Positions 8,898 to 15,142 of a DNA stretch of 44,220 nt are shown here, in pieces. Below the pieces are notes generated by a model. The model had not been told where the DNA came from. It did not search any database and worked only from the letters and a program-made list of their open reading frames with translations. Positions within the stretch are counted from its first letter, which is position 1; every line of letters starts with the position of its first letter. Location of the stretch: NCBI GenBank assembly GCA_903822435.1, contig CAIJPE010000086.1:1-44220 (forward strand). Direction: 5' to 3'. A program made the translations under genes and the position numbers. This DNA is from an uncultured beta proteobacterium. Lineage in GTDB: Bacteria; Pseudomonadota; Gammaproteobacteria; Burkholderiales; Burkholderiaceae_C.

Positions 8898-8981
8898 GCG
8901 CGGCAGGGGCCGGCCTGAGACAATCGCGCGTGGTGCCCTGAGTCCCCTTCCCATCCCTCCCGGTTCCCCCGAAAGTTCTTC

Positions 8982-9617
8982 ATGGAAGTCAAACTCGACA
9001 AACGATACCCCGTCGCGGCCGGCATCGAGCCGGCCTGGGAGGTTCTTTGCGACATTCGCGCCGTGGCGGCCTGCATGCCCGGCGCCCAGATCACCGAACA
9101 GATCGACGACACCCACTTCAAGGGCACCGTCAAGAGCAAGGTCGGGCCGGCCGTGATGAGCTTCGGCGGCGACATCGAGCTGCAAGGCATCAGCGTGGCC
9201 GACCGTTCCCTGAAGATGCTGGGCAAGGGTGCCGACAAGGCCGGCTCCTCGGCATCCATGCAGCTCACGGCGCACCTGGAGCCCGGCGACGCGCCCGGGC
9301 ATTCCGTGCTGGTGGGCCAGGCCACCATCATCGTCAGCGGCAAGCTGGCGCAGTTCGGCAGCCGGCTGCTGGTGCCGGTGTCCGACGCCATGCTGGCCCA
9401 GTTTGCCGACAACTTCCGCGCCGCGGCGATCGCCCGCATCCCGGTGCCGGCTCCGGCGGCGCCACCGAGTGCGGATGGCGCATCGGCCGTGGTGCCGCCG
9501 CCGCCCGTTGCCCCCTCCGCGCCGAGGGCCCCGGCACCCGTCAAGGAACTCAATGCCCTTGCACTGATGTGGACCGTCTTCAAGGGCTGGCTGGCCGGCC
9601 TCTTCGGCAAGAAGTAA
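8982..9617 (+). CDS. CoxG/SRPBCC family protein with Pro-Ala linker and amphipathic C-terminus
   Basis: A 211-residue protein. Residues 1-150 match the CoxG (carbon monoxide dehydrogenase subunit G) branch of the SRPBCC ligand-binding fold, with an N-terminal 'PVAAGIEPAWEVL', 'MPGAQI' and 'GKLAQFGSRLL'. A Pro/Ala-rich linker (about 155-185) is followed by a hydrophobic-aromatic tail ('LMWTVFKGWLAGLFGKK') that could anchor it to the membrane, as reported for CoxG of CO oxidisers. No coxMSL or other molybdenum hydroxylase gene is nearby, so a role in CO oxidation is not supported. A GACAAT hexamer at 8919-8924 is the best promoter-like element upstream. The fold is likely; the function is unknown. 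Confidence 0.75.
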   Translation: MEVKLDKRYPVAAGIEPAWEVLCDIRAVAACMPGAQITEQIDDTHFKGTVKSKVGPAVMSFGGDIELQGISVADRSLKMLGKGADKAGSSASMQLTAHLEPGDAPGHSVLVGQATIIVSGKLAQFGSRLLVPVSDAMLAQFADNFRAAAIARIPVPAPAAPPSADGASAVVPPPPVAPSAPRAPAPVKELNALALMWTVFKGWLAGLFGKK

Positions 9618-9631
9618 AGCCCCCGGGCTTG

Positions 9632-9666
9632 CTGCAGCCCGCGGTTCAGGTGACCGCGGGCTGCAG
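9632..9666. terminator. Strong 14-bp hairpin between convergent genes, bidirectional terminator
   Basis: Perfect inverted repeat: arms CTGCAGCCCGCGGT (9632-9645) and its complement (9653-9666), with a 7-base loop. It starts 15 bases after the CoxG-like stop. Its loop and right arm contain the stop and last codons of the convergent LD-carboxypeptidase, so one element would stop transcripts from both sides. No T-run is present. Confidence 0.7.
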
Positions 9667-10695
9667 GAAGCGCAGGGTGCCCTTGTCGGCGTCCATCTCC
9701 ACCTCCAGGCCCACGGGCAGCGTGAACTTGCGCTTGATGTGGCCGAACTGCGCGCCGGCGTACACCGGCACGTTCAGGGGCTGGAAGTGGTCGTCGAAGA
9801 CTTCGTCCAGGGTGAGCGAGCCGTAGCCCTCGCCCGGTTCGCAGTTCGTGAAGGCGCCCAGCACCACGCCGGCCAGGCGGTCCAGCACGCCCGCCAGCTT
9901 CAGCGTGGACAGCATGCGGTCCACGCGGTAGATCGCTTCGTTGACTTCCTCCAGGAAGAGGATGGCGCCGTCCCACGCCGGCCAGTAGGGCGAGCCCGCC
10001 AGCGAGGCCAGCACCGACAGGTTGCCGCCCAGCAGCCGGCCCTGCGCCCGGCCGCCATGCAAGGTCGTGATGCGGCCGCCGCTGGGCACCAGGGCGTCTT
10101 CGCGCTCGGGCACGTTGGCCAGCGTCAGGGCCTGGGCCTGCATGACCGCGCCGCGGAAAGACTGCACGCTGAAGTCGTTCCACTCCGAGGTGCCCATCGG
10201 GCAGTGGAAGGTCACCAGACCCGTCTGCGCGTTCAGGGCGCTGAGCAGCGCGGTGGTGTCGGAGTAGCCGCCTACGAATTTCGGGTTGCGGCGCACCAGC
10301 CCGTAGTCGATCAGCGGCAGGATGCGGTTGCAGCCCGAGCCGCCCTTGAAGGCCAGCAGGCCGTGCACGCCGGGGTCGGCGAACAGGGTGTTCAGGTCGC
10401 TGGCGCGCTGGGCGTCGGTGCCCGCGAGATGGCCGTAGCGGGCCCGCAGGTTGGGGGCTTCGCGCACCTTGAAGCCCAGGGCCTGCAGCGTCTCGATGGC
10501 GATGGCATAGGGCTCGCGCTCGTGGCGCGCGCTGGACGGGTTGACCAGCGCCACGGTGTCGCCCGGCTGCAGTCGCCGTGCGCGCACGGCAGGCAGGGCC
10601 TGCACAGGGGCTGTCGCCGAAGCGGCGGCTGCCGCGGCCAGGGGCGCGGCGGTCAGGGCGGTGGTGGTCATGAAGTGGCGTCGGCCGCGGTTCAT
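9646..10695 (-). CDS. Exported LD-carboxypeptidase (peptidase family S66)
   Basis: A 349-residue serine peptidase of the LdcA/MccF family. LdcA removes the terminal D-Ala from murein tetrapeptides by cutting an L,D bond. The Ser-Glu-His triad is visible: Ser145 in 'GGYSDTT', a Glu in 'FLEEVNE' (249/250) and His319 in 'QFGHIKRK'. The N-terminus has a twin-arginine-like signal ('GRRHFMT' then an Ala-rich hydrophobic stretch to about residue 33), so it is probably exported, whereas E. coli LdcA is cytosolic. It is the third gene of an operon, 14 bases after a VanX-type dipeptidase, which fits a role in breaking down wall peptides. The start at 10695 is chosen for the signal peptide. Confidence 0.88.
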   Translation of the reverse strand: MNRGRRHFMTTTALTAAPLAAAAAASATAPVQALPAVRARRLQPGDTVALVNPSSARHEREPYAIAIETLQALGFKVREAPNLRARYGHLAGTDAQRASDLNTLFADPGVHGLLAFKGGSGCNRILPLIDYGLVRRNPKFVGGYSDTTALLSALNAQTGLVTFHCPMGTSEWNDFSVQSFRGAVMQAQALTLANVPEREDALVPSGGRITTLHGGRAQGRLLGGNLSVLASLAGSPYWPAWDGAILFLEEVNEAIYRVDRMLSTLKLAGVLDRLAGVVLGAFTNCEPGEGYGSLTLDEVFDDHFQPLNVPVYAGAQFGHIKRKFTLPVGLEVEMDADKGTLRFLQPAVT

Positions 10696-10709
10696 CGAAG
10701 GTCCGTTCT

Positions 10710-11312
10710 TCAGTAGACGAGCGGCAACGCGCGCCGCACGTGGTCGCGGTCGCCGTGGTCGAAATGCCACCACTCGGTGGTGATGCCCCCGAAACCGCCT
10801 TGCTGCAGGGCCGCGCGCAGCGACTCGCGTTGCCCGACCTGCACGGCCGTCAGCCGCCCGTTCGCCAGGTGATCGGCGTGCAGCGCCGGGTGCGACAACT
10901 CGCTCATCTCGTCGAAGCCGCTGCCCATGTCCGCCTCCGCGCCCTGAGGGTCTACCAGCGTCACGTCCACCGCCATGCCGAAGCTGTGGATCGAGCGGTG
11001 CACCGGGTCGGCGAAGTAGCGTTGCATCGGCGTGCCCACCACATCCTGCCAGATGGCTTCCTGCACGCGATGCGGGCGCAACGCATCCAGCACCAGCAGC
11101 CGCCAGCCGGGCCGGTGCCGGGCCAGCCAGGCCGCGGCCGCCTCCAGGCCCTGCGCCGCTTCGTCGCGCAACCAGGCACAGTCCCAATCGCCGTACAGGT
11201 TGCGGCCGGCGAAGTTGCGGGCCGTCGCGTAGCGGAGATCGTGCAGCACGCCCGTCACCCGGCTGAGGTGGCGGAAGGCGCCGTGGCCCGCAACCGATTC
11301 GACCGGGATCAT
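10710..11312 (-). CDS. D-alanyl-D-alanine dipeptidase, VanX/DdpX family (M15D)
   Basis: A 200-residue zinc dipeptidase that hydrolyses D-Ala-D-Ala. The zinc ligands are in the expected pattern: His109 and Asp116 in 'SIHSFGMAVD', and His183 in 'EWWHFD', with Glu180 as the catalytic base and Arg79 in 'DALRP' as the substrate-stabilising Arg. No signal peptide is seen, so it should act in the cytosol on imported dipeptide. Its ATG overlaps the stop of the upstream peptide-binding protein (ATGA). In E. coli the equivalent gene ddpX is followed by its own ABC transporter. Here it is placed between a binding protein and an LD-carboxypeptidase, and no van resistance genes are present. Scavenging of wall-derived D-Ala is therefore more likely than glycopeptide resistance. 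Confidence 0.9.
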   Translation of the reverse strand: MIPVESVAGHGAFRHLSRVTGVLHDLRYATARNFAGRNLYGDWDCAWLRDEAAQGLEAAAAWLARHRPGWRLLVLDALRPHRVQEAIWQDVVGTPMQRYFADPVHRSIHSFGMAVDVTLVDPQGAEADMGSGFDEMSELSHPALHADHLANGRLTAVQVGQRESLRAALQQGGFGGITTEWWHFDHGDRDHVRRALPLVY

Positions 11313-12925
11313 GGGCGGAAAACGCCTTCGAAGTCGACGCTGCCATTGGGTGCCATCACGAAGCCCTGCACCTCCTTGCGCATGGGGATGTAGACGGACG
11401 AATGCGCCATGGTGATCCAGGGGCGCTCGCGCTTGAAGATCTGCTGGGCGCGCTGGAACATCGCCAGCCGCTTCGGCTCGTCCACCTCGCTGCGCGCGGC
11501 CTCGAGCAGCGCGTCGAACTCGGCATTGCAGAACTTGATGCCGCCGCGGCTGGCCGCGCAGCTGAGGTTGGGCGTGAGGAATTCGTCGGCGGCAGCGACG
11601 TCGCTGCTCCAGCCGCTCATGTAGACGTCGTGCTCGCCCTGGTTGGCGCGCTTGAGATATTCGCCCCACTCGTAGGTGACGATCCGCGCTTTCACGCCGA
11701 TGCGGGCCCAGTCGGCCTGGATCATCTGCGCCATCAGCAGGCCGTTGGGGTTGGTCGGCCGCGCGATGGGCAGCGCCCACAGGTCGATCTCCAGGCCCGC
11801 GGGGTGGCCGGCCGCGGCCAGCAGGTGGCGCGCTCGTTCGGGGTCGTATTCGTTCTTCAGCGTGTGGTCGTAGCCGGGCACCGCGGGCGGAAAGGCGCTG
11901 ACGGCCTGAAGCGCATCGCCGCGCGGAAACAGCACCTTGAACAGCGCGTTGCGGTCGATGGCGATGTCCAGCGCCTGGCGCACCTCGCGCGAATCGGTGG
12001 GCGGCTTCTTCATGTTGAAGGCCAGGTACGAGATGTTCAGCGCCTGGATCTTCTCGATGCGGATCGCCGGGTTGCCGGTGAGCGCGGTGATGTCCACGTC
12101 GCGGATGGCCGCCGTGATGTGGCATTCGCCGCGCACCAGCTTCTGCACCCGCACGTTGGGTTCGCGGCTGATGGCGTAGACCAGCTTCTCGGTGGGCTGG
12201 ATGCCGCGCCAGTAGTCGGGGTTGGCCTGCAGGCGCAGCACGTCGTCCTTGCGGTAGCTCTTGAACCGGAAAGGGCCCGTGCCCACGGGCTGGTTGTTGA
12301 TGGCGCTGGCCCGGCCCTGGGCCAGCAACTGCGCGGCGTATTCGGCGCTGTGGATGGCGGCGTAGGACCCCGCGAAGTACGACAAAAAATTGACGTTGCC
12401 GCGGTGCAGCCTGAAGCGCACCTCGTGGTCGCCGAGCCGGTCGATGCCCGCCACCATCTGCGCCAGCCCCAGGCTCTGCGGGTAGACGAAGGTGGCGGGG
12501 AAGGCGCGGTTGAAGGGCAGTTGGGGGTCGATCAGCCGCGTGAAGCTGAAGACGACGTCGTCGGCGTTGAGCTCGCGCGTCGGCGTGAAGTAGGCCGTGG
12601 TGTGGAAGCGCACGCCGCGGCGCAGCGTGAAGGTGAAGGTCCTGGCGTCCGGCGAAACGACCCAGGCCGTGGCCAGCTGGGGCTGCAACGTGCCCGTGCC
12701 TCGCTTGAAGGCCAGCAGGCCCTGGAAGATCTGGCTCGTGACGTTGGCCGTGCTGCTGCTGTCCCACAGGGCCGGATCGAAGCCCTCGGGGCTGGCGTCG
12801 GCGCAGTAGACCAGGGGTTTGGCCGCGAAGGCGGGGGCGGCGCACGCCAGCAGGCCCGTGACGAAGAGTCGCGCAAGCACGAGCCGATCATAGCGGCGAG
12901 GGTTTGCCTGGGCCCGGGCATCCAC
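11309..12925 (-). CDS. Peptide-type ABC transporter substrate-binding protein (SBP_bac_5 / DppA-MppA-like)
   Basis: A protein of up to 538 residues from the OppA/DppA family of periplasmic solute-binding proteins. Typical segments are 'ASPEGFDPAL', 'TFTLRRGVRFH', 'NADDVVFSFTRL', 'NQPVGTGPFRFKSY' and 'VRQALDIAIDR'. A signal peptide ends near 'APAFAAKP'. From the ATG at 12925 the N-region is long for a signal peptide; a GTG at 12880 would give a neater one (523 residues). It has no permease or ATPase beside it and must share those of another transporter, as E. coli MppA does with Opp. Its partners are a D,D-dipeptidase (4-base overlap) and an LD-carboxypeptidase, so murein peptides or D-Ala-D-Ala are the likely ligands (inference). 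Confidence 0.88.
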   Translation of the reverse strand: MDARAQANPRRYDRLVLARLFVTGLLACAAPAFAAKPLVYCADASPEGFDPALWDSSSTANVTSQIFQGLLAFKRGTGTLQPQLATAWVVSPDARTFTFTLRRGVRFHTTAYFTPTRELNADDVVFSFTRLIDPQLPFNRAFPATFVYPQSLGLAQMVAGIDRLGDHEVRFRLHRGNVNFLSYFAGSYAAIHSAEYAAQLLAQGRASAINNQPVGTGPFRFKSYRKDDVLRLQANPDYWRGIQPTEKLVYAISREPNVRVQKLVRGECHITAAIRDVDITALTGNPAIRIEKIQALNISYLAFNMKKPPTDSREVRQALDIAIDRNALFKVLFPRGDALQAVSAFPPAVPGYDHTLKNEYDPERARHLLAAAGHPAGLEIDLWALPIARPTNPNGLLMAQMIQADWARIGVKARIVTYEWGEYLKRANQGEHDVYMSGWSSDVAAADEFLTPNLSCAASRGGIKFCNAEFDALLEAARSEVDEPKRLAMFQRAQQIFKRERPWITMAHSSVYIPMRKEVQGFVMAPNGSVDFEGVFRP

Positions 12926-12971
12926 CGGATCAGGGATGCCCCGCCTTCGAGCGGCCTATACCGTGCAAGGC

Positions 12972-13589
12972 ATGAGTGAGCAGCCAGCCCCCACAGCCGA
13001 GGTGCTTGCGCAAGTGGCCGATGCCCTGGCGTGGCCCTTGTTCGTGCTGCGGCCCGACGGCTTCCTGCTGCACGCCAACCTGGCCGGACGCGACTTGCTC
13101 CGCAAGGGCCGCCTGTTGCACCTGTCGCCCGAACACCGGGTGGAGCCCGCGGCTGCGCGCCGAAGGCCTGCTCTGGGCGAGGCCCTGCAGACGGCCGCCG
13201 CCCGGCAGCAGCGCGTGGTGCTGCACGCCAGCGCAGGCGGGGCCGGTTTCACGGCCACCGTGACACCGCTGCCCTCAGCCGGCGGCAGCCCCGGCCCGCT
13301 CTTGCTGGCCCTGGCGCAAGGCCTTGCCCACGGGGCCGACACCGACGAGTTTTCTTCGCTGCACGGGCTGACCACCGCCGAGTCCCGCGTGATGCGGCGG
13401 CTGGCCCTGGGCGAGAGCTGTTCGCGCGCGGCGAAGGCATTGGGCGTCAAGCCCGCCACGGTGCGCACGCAGGTGGTTTCCATCCGCCGCAAGACCGGGC
13501 ACGCGAGCGTGGCCGAGCTTCTGCAGGCGCTGGCGGCGATGCCGCCGCTGCGCTCGCCGGGCCTGGCGCCGCGCGACCAAGGTGAATAA
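12972..13589 (+). CDS. LuxR-type transcriptional regulator with PAS-like N-terminus (copy 1)
   Basis: A 206-residue protein. Residues ~10-60 look like a PAS sensor ('DALAWPLFVLRPDGFLLHAN'), and the C-terminal ~65 residues form a LuxR/FixJ helix-turn-helix ('LTTAESRVMRRLALGES' to 'TVRTQVVSIRRKTGHAS'). There is no receiver domain, so it probably responds to a ligand or redox signal. A paralogue with the same plan lies 104 bases downstream. The ATG at 12972 is preferred to the one at 12936 because the extra N-terminus is Arg-rich and unlike the family, and because a TATACC hexamer lies at 12957-12962. It is divergent from the wall-peptide operon and may control it. Confidence 0.82.
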   Translation: MSEQPAPTAEVLAQVADALAWPLFVLRPDGFLLHANLAGRDLLRKGRLLHLSPEHRVEPAAARRRPALGEALQTAAARQQRVVLHASAGGAGFTATVTPLPSAGGSPGPLLLALAQGLAHGADTDEFSSLHGLTTAESRVMRRLALGESCSRAAKALGVKPATVRTQVVSIRRKTGHASVAELLQALAAMPPLRSPGLAPRDQGE

Positions 13590-13609
13590 GTCACCAAACC
13601 GAGCTCACC
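13581..13609. promoter_or_regulatory. Small palindrome GGTGA-N5-TCACC and repeated TCACC, possible operator
   Basis: GGTGA at 13581-13585 and TCACC at 13591-13595 form a symmetric 15-base site over the stop codon of the first LuxR gene. A further TCACC is at 13605-13609. The site lies in an unusually AT-rich gap between the two paralogous regulators. It could be an operator for one of them, but it is short. Confidence 0.25.
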
Positions 13610-13664
13610 AATTTACCGTCGCGCCGAACCCCTCTTGCCTATTCTTGCTGACGGCGGGTTGCAA

Positions 13665-13691
13665 AACCCCCATCAACGAAATCAGGGGGTT
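13665..13691 (+). promoter_or_regulatory. Hairpin that would cover the ribosome site of the second LuxR gene
   Basis: AACCCCC (13665-13671) is complementary to GGGGGTT (13685-13691). The right arm contains the only ribosome-binding sequence (AGGGGG, 13684-13689) before the ATG at 13694. In the mRNA the 7-bp stem would hide it, which suggests control of translation. Confidence 0.4.
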
Positions 13692-13693
13692 CC

Positions 13694-14416
13694 ATGTTCG
13701 AGACGATCAGTCACAGCCCGGTCCATGCCGCCATGCTGCCGAGGCCGCAACGACCGCATCAAGTGGCGGCACAGCCGCTGTACTTCGGCCCCGAACGGCG
13801 TGTCGGGGGCCGCGAGCCGGGAGCCTGGCTCACCCGCATGCTCGACGAGATCGACTACGGCATGCTGCTGGTCACCGCCGATGCGCAGGTGACCTACCTG
13901 AACCACGCCGGCCGCCTGGAACTGGACGGCCACCACCCCCTGCAACTGCTGGGGCGCACGCTGAAGGTCCACCGCCCGCAGGACGTGGCGCCGCTGTACG
14001 ACGCGCTGGCCGCGGCCCAGCGCGGGCTGCGCAAGCTGATCACGGTGGGCGAGGGCGAGCACCGGGTGAGCATTTCGGTGGTGCCGCTGCCCAACGAGGG
14101 CGCCGACACCGGCCCGCTGACCCTGCTGGTGCTCGGCAAGCGCCAGATGTGCGAGCAGCTTTCCGTGCAGGGCTTTGCCCGTAGCGTGAACCTGACCCCG
14201 GCCGAGACCCGCGTGCTCGAGCACCTGTGCGGCGGCGTGCGGCCCACCGAGATCGCGCAGCGCCAGGGCGTGGCGGTGTCCACCGTGCGCACCCAGATCG
14301 GCAGCATCCGCGCCAAGACCGGCGCCGGCAGCATCCGCGAACTGGTGCGGCAGGTGGCGGTGCTGCCGCCGCTGGTCGGCGCCCTGCGCACCGGCGCCCT
14401 GGGCCTCAGCAGCTAA
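13694..14416 (+). CDS. LuxR-type transcriptional regulator with PAS domain (copy 2)
   Basis: A 240-residue paralogue of the regulator just upstream. After a ~45-residue N-terminal extension comes a PAS-like region ('MLDEIDYGMLLVTADAQVTYLNHAG', here only named by its ends MLDEIDYG and YLNHAG), then a helix-turn-helix with 'LTPAETRVLEHLCGG' and 'STVRTQIGSIRAKTGAGS'. Both copies also share the C-terminal pattern '(A/V)(M/L)PPL', so they come from a local duplication followed by divergence. No receiver domain is present. The translation start lies behind a potential hairpin that masks its ribosome site. Target genes are unknown; the clustered wall-peptide genes and the Crp-like gene are candidates. 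Confidence 0.83.
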   Translation: MFETISHSPVHAAMLPRPQRPHQVAAQPLYFGPERRVGGREPGAWLTRMLDEIDYGMLLVTADAQVTYLNHAGRLELDGHHPLQLLGRTLKVHRPQDVAPLYDALAAAQRGLRKLITVGEGEHRVSISVVPLPNEGADTGPLTLLVLGKRQMCEQLSVQGFARSVNLTPAETRVLEHLCGGVRPTEIAQRQGVAVSTVRTQIGSIRAKTGAGSIRELVRQVAVLPPLVGALRTGALGLSS

Positions 14417-14454
14417 CATCGCGGCGCCACGTGGCATCGGCGCCCCGTGCGCCG

Positions 14455-15123
14455 ATGTCCATGCCACCCCGCAGCACCCCCCCACCCTCAGACCCCATCG
14501 CCCAGGCACCCTTGTCGGATTCGCTGCGGGCGCTAGCCCGTCGCGGCGAACTCAAGCGGATTCGCCGCGGCGTGCAGATCATCACCGAGGGCGATCGCGG
14601 CGACACCCTGTACATCGTGCTCAGCGGCCGTCTGCGTGCTTACAGCGTGGGCGACGACGACCGCGAAATCACCTACGCCACCTATGGCGCGGGCGACTAC
14701 ATCGGCGAGATGGGCCTGGACGGCGGCCTGCGCTCGGCCAACGTGGAAACGCTCGAAGCCACCTTGTGCGTGGTGGTCACGCGCCCCACGCTGGAGCGGC
14801 ACATCCAGGAGCATCCCCAGTTCGCCTTCGAGCTGCTGGCCAAGGTGATCCGCCTGGCCCGCGTGGCCACGCTGAGCCTGCGCCAGATCGCCCTCAATGA
14901 TGTGTACGGCCGGCTCAGGGCCTTGTTGGACAGCGTGGCAGAGCCTCGCCCCGACGGCACGCGCGTGGCCGACCCCGCGCCCTCGCACCTGGAGATGTCG
15001 CGCAGCCTGGGCTGCTCGCGCCCGATGATCAGCCGCGTGATGAAGGACCTGGAGCGGGGCGGCTACATCGAGATCGGGCGCCGCCACGTGGTGCTGCGGC
15101 GGCCTCTTCCGGCGAAGTGGTGA
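14455..15123 (+). CDS. Crp/Fnr family transcriptional regulator
   Basis: A 222-residue protein with an N-terminal cyclic-nucleotide-binding beta-barrel (about 25-135) and a C-terminal winged helix ('SHLEMSRSLGCSRPMISRVMK', residues about 178-198, cut here to its core). The phosphate-binding cassette retains Gly-Glu85 and Arg93-Ser94 ('GEMGLDGGLRSA'), the residues that bind the cAMP phosphate and ribose in Crp. The Thr127-Ser128 pair of E. coli Crp aligns to Ala-Thr, so the fit is partial. No Fnr-type cysteines are present. The start may be 14455 or 14461. A TAACAT hexamer at 14414-14419 could be its -10 box. It converges on a cluster that contains a class III adenylate cyclase, which makes cAMP a reasonable ligand. 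Confidence 0.87.
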   Translation: MSMPPRSTPPPSDPIAQAPLSDSLRALARRGELKRIRRGVQIITEGDRGDTLYIVLSGRLRAYSVGDDDREITYATYGAGDYIGEMGLDGGLRSANVETLEATLCVVVTRPTLERHIQEHPQFAFELLAKVIRLARVATLSLRQIALNDVYGRLRALLDSVAEPRPDGTRVADPAPSHLEMSRSLGCSRPMISRVMKDLERGGYIEIGRRHVVLRRPLPAKW

Positions 15124-15142
15124 GGCAGGCCGAAGCGCGCGC

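Noticed and set aside
8982..9617. Assignment of this region to CO oxidation
   Set aside because: Only a CoxG-like protein is present; no coxMSL genes lie in the window.
10710..11312. VanX-type gene as a glycopeptide resistance determinant
   Set aside because: No vanA/vanH ligase or dehydrogenase or VanRS pair is present, and Gram-negative DdpX-type enzymes serve D-Ala-D-Ala use.
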